In this document: positions 23,005 to 29,780 of the stretch, one piece after another
How positions within the stretch are numbered: position 1 is the stretch's first letter
Layout: each line of letters begins with the position of its first letter
Assembly (NCBI GenBank): GCA_964353255.1
Contig: CAYGVJ010000036.1
Location: 1 to 40,630, forward strand
Direction of reading: 5' to 3'
Length of the DNA: 40,630 nucleotides
Source: VFZS01 sp964353255
GTDB taxonomy: Bacteria > Acidobacteriota > Terriglobia > Bryobacterales > Bryobacteraceae
The notes under the pieces: model-generated
Seen by the model: only the letters and a program-made list of their open reading frames with translations
What the model was told of the DNA's origin: nothing
Database searches by the model: none
Program-made: the position numbers and the translations under genes

Positions 23005-24029
23005 AGCCCGCGCTGCTGGCCTTGGCCCTCCTGCTCGGACAACAGAGCGATCCCGATGCGCTCTCGGAGAAGGCCACCGAACTGGCGAAGCAACAGCGTT
23101 ATGACGAGGCGGCCGCCCTCTGGCAGCGCGCCCTCAAGCTCCAGCCCGACTACTTCCCCGCCCTGTTCAACCTGGGCTACATGGAGGTCACGCGCTCGCG
23201 CTTCCAGGCAGCCGAGCCCTTCCTGGCGCGCGCCGCCCGCGTGAAGCCGGACGACTTCAACACGCGCTATCTGCTCGGCTCCGCGTTGGTCAACCTCGGC
23301 CGGAGCGAGGACGGGCTGCGCCAGTGGCGCGCCGCGCTGAAGATCCAGCCGCGCAACGTCCGGCTGACGCAGGTGATGGCCGTCGAGTACAGCAAGGGCC
23401 GTTACTTCGCCGAATCCGCCGCCCTCGCCCGCCGCGCCCTGGAGCTGAACCCCGACGACCCGAACGCCTACTTCATCGCCATCAAGGCCTGCCAGGATGC
23501 ACAGGACGGCGCCGCCATGGAGATCGCCCGCCGCGCGGCGGAGAAGTTTCCTGATTCCGCCAGAGCCAACTTCGAATACGCCTTTCACCTTCAGAAAATC
23601 GGCCGGGCCACCGAAGCCATTCCGCACTTGAAGAAGGCCATGGCCGCCGACCCCAGCTATGAGGAGCCGTTCTTCTTCTATGGCGACCTGCTGCTCAGGG
23701 AGGAGCGCTACCAGGAGGCCAGCCCTTATTTCCGCCAGGCCCTCAAGAACCGGCCGGACTACGTGGTGGCCGCCGTCGCTCTGGCCAAGGCGCTGATGAG
23801 CCTGGAGCGTTACCCGGAGGCCCTAAGGGAGCTCGAGCAGGCGCTCAGCCTACAGCCCAAGCACCCGCATCCTCACCTGCTGCTCTCCCAGGTCTACTTC
23901 CGCCTGGGAGAGGAGCAGCGGGCCCGCGAGGAGAAGGAGATCTCTCTGCGGTTGCGCCGCGCCGATCCGACCATCATGGAGTCCCCGCAGGGCCGGCCTT
24001 TTCCGGCCGAGACGACGGGAACCCGGTGA
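23001..24029 (+). CDS. TPR-repeat lipoprotein-like or periplasmic protein
   Basis: The 342-residue protein begins with a signal-like segment (MKPALLALALLLGQQ) and then carries about eight tetratricopeptide repeats (for example DEAAALWQRALKLQPDYFPAL, ESAALARRALELNPDDPNAY, EASPYFRQALKNRPDYVVA, EALRELEQALSLQPKHPH). It is translationally coupled to the CRTAC1 gene (ATGA), a pairing seen often in acidobacteria, and probably scaffolds that surface protein. The last 25 codons, from LRRADP onward, are odd: 57 bases of them are repeated 610 bases downstream, so the native C-terminus may have been replaced by a repeat element. Confidence 0.85.
   Translation: MKPALLALALLLGQQSDPDALSEKATELAKQQRYDEAAALWQRALKLQPDYFPALFNLGYMEVTRSRFQAAEPFLARAARVKPDDFNTRYLLGSALVNLGRSEDGLRQWRAALKIQPRNVRLTQVMAVEYSKGRYFAESAALARRALELNPDDPNAYFIAIKACQDAQDGAAMEIARRAAEKFPDSARANFEYAFHLQKIGRATEAIPHLKKAMAADPSYEEPFFFYGDLLLREERYQEASPYFRQALKNRPDYVVAAVALAKALMSLERYPEALRELEQALSLQPKHPHPHLLLSQVYFRLGEEQRAREEKEISLRLRRADPTIMESPQGRPFPAETTGTR
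23955..24011 (+). repeat. 57-bp direct repeat, copy 1, inside the TPR gene end
   Basis: This segment (starting CGCCGCGCCGATCCGA, ending with GGCCGG-CCTTTT-CCGGCC and GAG) matches 24565-24621 at 56 of 57 bases. It contains a perfect 6-bp hairpin. Here it codes for the last residues of the TPR protein (RRADPTIMESPQGRPFPAE). Confidence 0.85.
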
Positions 24030-24034
24030 TTCCC

Positions 24035-24068
24035 ATCTATTGTTAATAGATAAGAGCCGTGCTACGAT
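24035..24068 (+). promoter_or_regulatory. Promoter and operator of the ParD-like gene
   Basis: TTGTTA (24040-24045) and TACGAT (24063-24068) are 17 bases apart. A perfect AT-rich inverted repeat, ATCTATT-GTT-AATAGAT (24035-24051), covers the -35. This is what an autorepressed antitoxin promoter would look like, since ParD proteins bind such palindromes. Confidence 0.6.
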
Positions 24069-24094
24069 GAATCGTGTACAGAAGCGGGAGGTCC

Positions 24095-24358
24095 ATGGCC
24101 ACGGTCACCATTTCGATGCCCGATTCCCTCAGGGAGTTCGTGGAAGCCCAGGTCGAGACCGGAGGTTTCGGCAATGTCAGCGAGTATTTTCGATCGTTGC
24201 TCCGGGATGCACAAGCTCGGGAGGCCGACGCCCGGCTGGAGGCGTTGCTGCTACAGGGTTTGGAGTCGGGCGAGGACTTTGAACTCACGCGCGAATTCTG
24301 GCGCCGCTTGAAAGCCGAAGCCGCCCGATCGCTGGCGTCGCGGCGAAAGCGCAAGTGA
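24095..24358 (+). CDS. ParD-like antitoxin (ribbon-helix-helix)
   Basis: The 87-residue protein has the ParD pattern: a beta strand TVTISMPDSLREFVEAQV, then GGFGNVSEYFRSLLRDAQ (ribbon-helix-helix), and a charged tail for toxin binding. ATG 24095 has a good ribosome site (GGGAGG). A GTG at 24074 is five bases after the -10, so a leaderless, seven-residue-longer form is also possible. ParD proteins dimerise, repress their own promoter and neutralise ParE gyrase poisons. The partner gene just downstream is broken, so this is a functional-looking orphan. The module lies between the two 57-bp repeats. Confidence 0.85.
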   Translation: MATVTISMPDSLREFVEAQVETGGFGNVSEYFRSLLRDAQAREADARLEALLLQGLESGEDFELTREFWRRLKAEAARSLASRRKRK

Positions 24359-24526
24359 AACACGTCATTCGCCCTGCTGCCAAAAGGCCTCCGCTCGTGG
24401 CCGGTGTCGGGTTTCGACGATATCAGGGTCTACTACCTGGCCACCGGATCACATGTGCGAGTGGTCCGCGTTCTCCACGGCAAGCGGGACGTGGCCCCCA
24501 TCCTCGAAGATGCTCAGGAGCAGTAG
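24355..24526 (+). pseudogene. ParE-like toxin, deleted remnant
   Basis: A GTG overlapping the parD stop begins KHVIRPAAK, a normal ParE N-terminus. The frame then breaks. In a shifted frame the C-terminal ParE strands continue as LRSWPVSGFDDIRVYYL, then VRVVRVLHGKRDVAPILE and DAQEQ, ending at TAG 24524-24526. Roughly 45-50 central codons are missing and the halves are out of frame, so no toxin can be made. Both ends are recognisable, which suggests a single fairly recent deletion. Confidence 0.8.
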
Positions 24527-24564
24527 TGAATGACGGCCTCCACCGCTGCGGTCGGGGCCGCCTA

Positions 24565-24621
24565 CGCCGCGCCGATCCGAGCATCATGGAGTCCCCGCAG
24601 GGCCGGCCTTTTCCGGCCGAG
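24565..24621 (+). repeat. 57-bp direct repeat, copy 2
   Basis: This is the second copy of 23955-24011 with one mismatch (C to G). It lies 11 bases beyond the 3' end of the converging TonB receptor gene, where its GGCCGG-CCTTTT-CCGGCC hairpin could serve as a terminator for that gene. Confidence 0.85.
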
Positions 24622-24631
24622 GCCCGCTGAA

Positions 24632-27600
24632 TCAGAACACAAACCGCAGCCCGAGCTGGATCTGCCGGGAAGTTGTCGTGGTGGAGGTAATTCTCCCCGC
24701 CGAGTTCACCGGCTCCAGGCGGCTGTTGTAGAGCGAGAGCTCCAAAGGGATCTGAAAGTTGGGCCGGTTCGTGAGGTTGAACCCCTCCACCCTTAGCTTC
24801 AGGCTCTCCCGCTCCCTTCGCCAGAGGGTCTTGTGGATTGCCAGGTCGAGATTGAACAGGCCTGGGCCGGTGAGCGTTCCGCGGCCCAGGTTCCCGTAGG
24901 TCCCGGCCGCGGGAACGGCAAAGGCCGCCGGGTTGAAATACCGTGCCGGGTCCCCGAGGATCACCCGGAGTCCGGGCTGGGCCACGTAGTCCGGTCGCTG
25001 ACCCAGATCGCCTCTCATGGGCAACAACCGCGCCCGGTCGAATCCCACAAAGGGATTGAACGGCGGGCCGGTCTGCCACCGCAGCAGGCCGTGAAGCTCC
25101 AGGCCCGCAACCGCCGGTGACAACTCATAGGAGAAGTTCGCGCTCGCCGCGTGGCGCAGGTCGAAATCGGACCGTCCCCGGTTTTGCCGGTAGTTGAAAA
25201 CCATCGGGATGTTGTCGCTGTTTTCAAAATCCTTGCGGAGGCTGGTCGAAGTCGTATCGATGGACTTGCCCCAAGAGTACCTTGCCTCGGCCCGGAAGCC
25301 CCGCCGCCATCGCCGCTCGAATGAGGCATGCAGGGAGTGGTAGTAGGAGTCGAACTGAGTTCGCCGCATCCCGATGTTGCCGAAGGCCGGGTTGACCCGC
25401 GGTGTGTTCGCCGGGAAGAAGATCCGCCCATCGGCCAGATACTCCGGGCGGGTGGGATTGATGTTGCCAATGGCGCCTGGCAAGTGGATGCCGCGCGTGG
25501 TCACGTAGGCCAGCCGGACCGCGCTATCGGGGCCCAGTTGCTGTTCGATGGCAACTTGTGCCTGCGCCGCGTAGGGCTGGTTCGGGCGGAACTCAAAGCC
25601 TTCCACGGTGCTCTCCGGCTGGGCGCTGGCCACGGCCGCCAGCAGGTTGGGGAAACTCGGGCTTCTCACGACCACGCGGTTGTAGAAGGGCGGCATTCGC
25701 ACGCCCGCGATGAGGAAGTTGCGGGCGCCGAGAAGCTCGAAGAAAACACCTGCGCCGGCTCGGAGCACGGTCTTCCCCTGGCCGAGGGGATCCCAGGCCA
25801 GCGACACCCGCGGGGCGAAATTGTCCGCCGAGGGATTGCGGAAGAACGGCCCACCGACGGTCACTGCCTGGTCGGTGTCGGGGTTGGGCAGCGTGGCGAT
25901 CTTCCCGTTCACCTCCTCCGGCGTTGAGTAGGCCTCGTACCGGAGGCCGAAGCCGAGCCCAACACGGGAGGCGGCCCGGTAGTTGAGCTGCACATAGGCG
26001 AAGAACAGGTTCTGTCTCCAGCCTCGCGCGGTGTTCGAGCCCGGCATCATTACGTCCGCCTGCTGGGCACGCGCCAGCAAGAAATCGGCCAGACTTCCGA
26101 ACTGGTAGTACCCCATGGCGGTCAGGTCGGCCACTTGGTTGAGCTGCACCCGGTCGAAGCCTGCCCCCAGCAGAATCGTGCTGCGCCCGCGCACCTGAAC
26201 CAGGTCCTGGTTGAGCTGATAGATGTTGGTGAGTTGAAGGCGCGGAGTCTGCCGCACCGCCGTTCCTCCAAGCTCGGTCAGCCCCTCTACGCGGATGGCA
26301 CCGAGACCCCGGCCCGGAACGAACGCCAGTTCCGCCGGGATGTCCGGGCGCACGGGGGCGGTCTCCAGGTTCCAGACACGGCTGAAAGCGGCCCGAAAAG
26401 TCTGGATCGTGCGGGGTGAGTATATGCGCTGCGCTTCGCCGTGCGCGAACTGGTAGCGGGAAGTCATTGCGAAGCGCCACACATTCAGGGGATCGGGAGC
26501 AGCGCGGTCGCCATCATCGAACGTGTACCGGGCCGCCATTCTCAGAGCTGGGGAATGCAGGTAGTCGATCTTGCCCGCGGCGTAGTCCTCGCGGGTGCGG
26601 CGCACCGCCGGATGGATGAACTCGCCCGTCCCGTCGCCGAACTCGACGCCATTGGGCAGCGGAAACAGATCCAGGTATGGCCGGACCAGGGGCGAAACCG
26701 CCACGCGCTGGCTCGGTAGAATGCCCTGGCGCGAGTTTCTGTCCGGCACCACCACCCGCGTGGTCTCCCCGCGCGGCTCGCGAATCGCTTCGTAGTTGAC
26801 CAGGAAAAACAGCCGGTTCGGACGGAGCGGCCCGCTCAGCATTCCTCCGAACTGATTGCGTCGCAGGGGCGGGATCTTCTCGTCCGGCTTGTCGAAGTAG
26901 TTTTTGGCGTCCAGAGCGCTGTTGCGCAGGAATTCGTAGGCGCTTCCGTGAAGCTCGTTCGCGCCGGACCTGGAGACCGCCGTGAGAATGGCGCCCGCGG
27001 CCCGGCCGTACTCGGCGCTGAACGGAGTGGTCACCAGCCGCAACTCCCGGATTCCCTCCGCGCCCAGCAAGGCCCCAGCGGCGCTGGCCGGAGCCGAGGC
27101 CGCCGCGTCATTGATGTAGATCCCGTCCATTTGGAAGCTGTTCTGCGCCGGCCGGGCGCCGTGAACCGAGATCTTGATGCCCAGTCCGTGGTTGGTCTCC
27201 CGGCTCGCCGTCGAGGCGATCGTGGCCCCGGCTTGCTGCACGGAAAGCTCGAACAAGTCCCGCCCGTTCAGCGGCAGGGTCGCGAGCTGCCCCTGGCTGA
27301 TCGAGCCGCCCCAGTCGCCGGGGCTGGTGCTGACCAGGGGCGTCTCGCCCACCACCTCAATGCCGCTGCGCGATTCGCCGAGCACCAGCGCGAAGTTCAC
27401 CCGCACTGTGTGTCCCGCTCCAAGCGCCAGACCCTTCTTGGTCTCCTCGCGGAAGCCGGGATGCGCAACCGTGATATCGTACAGGCCGGGCGCCAGCCCC
27501 AAGGCTTCGTAGTGACCCAGGCTGTCCGTAAGGACGGTGCGCTCGGCCCCGGTCCCGGTCTCCAGCACGCGCAGCCGTGCGCCGCGCACGCTTGCTCCCG

Positions 27601-27700
27601 AGGGATCCATCACGCTCCCCGCGATGGCGCCCGTGGTCTGCGCCCGGACGGCCAGCAGAGACAGGAAGAACATGGACAGCAGGATTGGCGCCTTCCTCAA
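24632..27700 (-). CDS. TonB-dependent receptor of the adenylate-enzyme array, copy 1
   Basis: The 1022-residue receptor has a signal peptide (LLSMFFLSLLAVRAQTTG), a carboxypeptidase-regulatory domain (GSVMDPSGASVRGARLRV ... GHYEALGLAPGLYDI), a plug (FQMDGIYINDAAASA; RLVTTPFSAEYGRAAGAIL) and a barrel ending RQIQLGLRFVF. It is closely related to the receptor at 37436-40543 along its length and less so to the one at 17865. A TTG at 27700, which has GGAGG five bases before it and matches the TTG start of copy 2, is preferred over GTG 27718. It lies 42 bases after the binding-protein gene on the same strand. The two form a divergent arm of the array, presumably for outer-membrane uptake of the same class of ligand. 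Confidence 0.9.
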   Translation of the reverse strand: MRKAPILLSMFFLSLLAVRAQTTGAIAGSVMDPSGASVRGARLRVLETGTGAERTVLTDSLGHYEALGLAPGLYDITVAHPGFREETKKGLALGAGHTVRVNFALVLGESRSGIEVVGETPLVSTSPGDWGGSISQGQLATLPLNGRDLFELSVQQAGATIASTASRETNHGLGIKISVHGARPAQNSFQMDGIYINDAAASAPASAAGALLGAEGIRELRLVTTPFSAEYGRAAGAILTAVSRSGANELHGSAYEFLRNSALDAKNYFDKPDEKIPPLRRNQFGGMLSGPLRPNRLFFLVNYEAIREPRGETTRVVVPDRNSRQGILPSQRVAVSPLVRPYLDLFPLPNGVEFGDGTGEFIHPAVRRTREDYAAGKIDYLHSPALRMAARYTFDDGDRAAPDPLNVWRFAMTSRYQFAHGEAQRIYSPRTIQTFRAAFSRVWNLETAPVRPDIPAELAFVPGRGLGAIRVEGLTELGGTAVRQTPRLQLTNIYQLNQDLVQVRGRSTILLGAGFDRVQLNQVADLTAMGYYQFGSLADFLLARAQQADVMMPGSNTARGWRQNLFFAYVQLNYRAASRVGLGFGLRYEAYSTPEEVNGKIATLPNPDTDQAVTVGGPFFRNPSADNFAPRVSLAWDPLGQGKTVLRAGAGVFFELLGARNFLIAGVRMPPFYNRVVVRSPSFPNLLAAVASAQPESTVEGFEFRPNQPYAAQAQVAIEQQLGPDSAVRLAYVTTRGIHLPGAIGNINPTRPEYLADGRIFFPANTPRVNPAFGNIGMRRTQFDSYYHSLHASFERRWRRGFRAEARYSWGKSIDTTSTSLRKDFENSDNIPMVFNYRQNRGRSDFDLRHAASANFSYELSPAVAGLELHGLLRWQTGPPFNPFVGFDRARLLPMRGDLGQRPDYVAQPGLRVILGDPARYFNPAAFAVPAAGTYGNLGRGTLTGPGLFNLDLAIHKTLWRRERESLKLRVEGFNLTNRPNFQIPLELSLYNSRLEPVNSAGRITSTTTTSRQIQLGLRFVF

Positions 27701-27729
27701 GCGTCCTCCGTGCGCCACAACTCGTTCAT
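27697..27729 (-). CDS. Possible 10-codon leader peptide before the TonB receptor
   Basis: Directly after the binding-protein stop, a very strong ribosome site (GGGGAGGGGGAC) precedes an ATG opening a 10-codon frame (MNELWRTEDA). Its TGA shares three bases with the TTG start of the receptor (TTGA). The layout would couple receptor translation to the leader. It may also be a chance frame; only the ribosome site and overlap support it. Confidence 0.35.
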   Translation of the reverse strand: MNELWRTEDA

Positions 27730-27742
27730 GTCCCCCTCCCCG

Positions 27743-28750
27743 TCAGCCCGCCTCAACCTGCCGCGCCCATTCTCGCGCGCCCTCCAGAAATCGCCGGTCG
27801 ATCAGGGCCTCGGGCGCGGCCGGAACCGGGCAGTATCCATTCCTGACGCACCAGTCGATGCAAAGCTGCATGCTGTTGACATCGATCTCGCCGTCTATGG
27901 ATTGGTAAGCGCGACAGGCTTCGCGCGATCTCTGCGGATCCAGACGGTTGGATTTCGCGTACTCCTCCAGGAATCGCGGCGTCTTGCCGGCCACGAATTC
28001 GCGCACTCCGCGCAGGTAGGCGCCCAGAAACCGCGCCCCGGCGTCGGGATCGGCATCCAGCATTGAGACCCCGTAAACCACGTAGGCGTATTGGTGATTG
28101 GGAAGCACGTCGGCCAGCCCGATGCTCCTGATCACGTTGGGCGAGAGCCCCTCCAGGTCCCTGTCCAGGTAGGTGGCCGCGATGGCGTCGAGCTTGCCCC
28201 CGAGGAACGCCGCCGCCGCCTCGGGATGCGAGAGCGACTTCAGCTCGATGTCGGCGGCGGAAAGCCCCACCCGGCTCAAGATCACATCCAGCGCGAAGCC
28301 GGTCACATTGGTCCGGCCGGTTACTCCAACCCTTTTCCCCTTGAGCTGCCGGAGGTCCTTCAGCCCGCCCGGGAAGGCGCGCCGGTCCGCGTATAAGACG
28401 GCGCCATCATTGCAGCCGGCGACCGCGCGCTGGCGCCCGGCGACGATCCTGATTCTCGCGCCCTTTAGCACCGCATTGATCAGCGCCGGGCTCAAGGCGC
28501 CGAACGACACATCCAGTTGCCCGCGCGCCAGCAGCGGCAGGAAGCGAGTCGGATCGCCAAGCTGCTCGACCACCACCCGAAAGCCGGCCTTCCGGAAGTA
28601 CCCTTGTTCCAAGGCCAGGTGAAACGGGCAGGCGGAGAGGCTGGGGTACACCGACACGCGGACTCGCCGTTCCACTTCCCGCCCGGCCCGCGAGGAGCAC
28701 CCCGCAAGGCTGGCTACAGCCAGGGACAGGACTGTTCTGCGTTCCATCAT
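27743..28750 (-). CDS. NitT/TauT-type ABC solute-binding lipoprotein, copy 1
   Basis: The 335-residue protein has a lipoprotein signal (VLSLAVASLAGC, lipidation at the Cys). An SsuA/THI5-like (NMT1) binding fold follows: RVSVYPSLSACPFHLALEQGYFRKAGFRVVVEQ, GQLDVSFGALSPALINAVLKGARIRIVAG, LKDLRQLKGKRVGVTGRTNVTG and YLRGVREF. It would present a small, probably anionic ligand to the ABC permease. It is diverged from the other two binding proteins of the array and is transcribed away from the ATPase gene. The minus-strand hexamer TAGACT (28773-28778) could be its -10. The ligand is unknown; the family covers sulfonates, nitrate, pyrimidine precursors and aromatic carboxylates. Confidence 0.88.
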   Translation of the reverse strand: MMERRTVLSLAVASLAGCSSRAGREVERRVRVSVYPSLSACPFHLALEQGYFRKAGFRVVVEQLGDPTRFLPLLARGQLDVSFGALSPALINAVLKGARIRIVAGRQRAVAGCNDGAVLYADRRAFPGGLKDLRQLKGKRVGVTGRTNVTGFALDVILSRVGLSAADIELKSLSHPEAAAAFLGGKLDAIAATYLDRDLEGLSPNVIRSIGLADVLPNHQYAYVVYGVSMLDADPDAGARFLGAYLRGVREFVAGKTPRFLEEYAKSNRLDPQRSREACRAYQSIDGEIDVNSMQLCIDWCVRNGYCPVPAAPEALIDRRFLEGAREWARQVEAG

Positions 28751-28805
28751 TTCGCCCTGCGGGTCTCTGTCCAGTCTACACGCTCGGGCCGCGCCGCGGT
28801 GGCCC

Positions 28806-28819
28806 GCGTACTAGTACGC
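28806..28819. promoter_or_regulatory. 14-bp perfect palindrome in the divergent intergenic region
   Basis: GCGTACTAGTACGC is a perfect palindrome between the divergent binding-protein and ATPase genes. Its position between two promoters fits an operator that co-regulates both arms of the array. Nothing else coding is seen in 28751-28991. Confidence 0.45.
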
Positions 28820-28892
28820 TCGGCGGCCGCATCCTTTTGGGTAATGCCACCGCTGTTCTGTTGTCTGCCGCGCACCCGCAATGCACGATGAG

Positions 28893-28922
28893 AAGACAGA
28901 CTGCTCCGAGATCGTGTATACT
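28893..28922 (+). promoter_or_regulatory. Putative promoter of the ATPase-led operon
   Basis: AAGACA (28893-28898) and TATACT (28917-28922) are 18 bases apart, leaving an untranslated leader of roughly 60 bases before ATG 28992. The -35 is weak. Confidence 0.4.
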
Positions 28923-28991
28923 CACCAGACTGGAGGGATCGCACCCGGCAGTCCGGGCGAAAGGGGTAGTTGTGCGCTCGGAGGGGAATAC

Positions 28992-29780
28992 ATGCGCCTA
29001 AGCTGTGCCGGCATTGACGTCACCTTCCCGTCCCCGGCGGGTCCCCTGCCGGCCCTGCGCAGCGTGAGCTTCGCCATTGCCTCGGGCGAGTTCGTCTCGG
29101 TCGTAGGACCGAGCGGCTGCGGCAAGACCACGCTCCTCAGGGTACTGGCCGGCATGCTCACGCCGCAGGAGGGGGTGGTCGAGCGCATTCCCGTGACACC
29201 CGGCACCGATGGGCTGATCCTGTTAGTGTTCCAGGAGAACAGCCTGTTCCCCTGGATGACCGTGCTGGAGAACGCCGCCTTTGGGTTGCGCATGCAGGGT
29301 TGCGGGAAGCAGGAACGCGAGGCGCGGGCGCTGGAGCTGCTGCGGCGGTTCGGCCTGGCCGGCCGGGAGTACGACTATCCCCACCAGTTGTCGCTGGGGA
29401 TGAAGCAGCGCGTGGCGGTGATGCGGTGCTTCCTCAGCAACCCCGCCGTGCTGCTGATGGATGAGCCCTTCGCCGCGCTGGATTACCAGACCCGCATGTC
29501 GCTCCACCAGGAGTTACTGGAACTCTGGGAACAGCACCATAGAACAGTGGTCTACGTGACTCACGATGTCGAGGAAGCCATCCTGTTGAGCGACCGGATC
29601 CTGGTGCTGGATCGCCAGCCGGGGACGGTGATCGCCGAGTATGCCGTGCCCTTCCCGCGGCCGCGCGAGCCATCGGTCATGCTGGGGGAGGAGTTCTTGC
29701 TGCTGAAGAGGCGCATCTGGGCCAGGCTGGGAAAGCTCCTGGGCGAGCGTGAAGGTCCGGCGCCGCGCCCCGAGCTATGA
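28992..29780 (+). CDS. NitT/TauT-type ABC transporter ATPase with atypical signature motif
   Basis: The 262-residue ATPase has Walker A GPSGCGKTT (39-47), Q-loop FQENSLFPW, Walker B VLLMDEPFAALD (D157, E158) and H-loop VTHDVEEA. These place it with the SsuB/TauB importer ATPases (EPFAALD and a terminal HDVEEA are typical). The signature motif is LSLGM (133-137) where the family has LSGGM. The following ARAL is replaced by MRCF. GGAGGGGAA before ATG 28992 is a good ribosome site, so the upstream in-frame extension is not needed. It is the only ATPase gene seen for three binding proteins, and its stop overlaps the first PaaK-like gene (ATGA). Confidence 0.88.
   Translation: MRLSCAGIDVTFPSPAGPLPALRSVSFAIASGEFVSVVGPSGCGKTTLLRVLAGMLTPQEGVVERIPVTPGTDGLILLVFQENSLFPWMTVLENAAFGLRMQGCGKQEREARALELLRRFGLAGREYDYPHQLSLGMKQRVAVMRCFLSNPAVLLMDEPFAALDYQTRMSLHQELLELWEQHHRTVVYVTHDVEEAILLSDRILVLDRQPGTVIAEYAVPFPRPREPSVMLGEEFLLLKRRIWARLGKLLGEREGPAPRPEL

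Noticed and set aside
23955..24621. Insertion-sequence target duplication
   Set aside because: 57 bp is far longer than usual target duplications, and no transposase lies between the copies.
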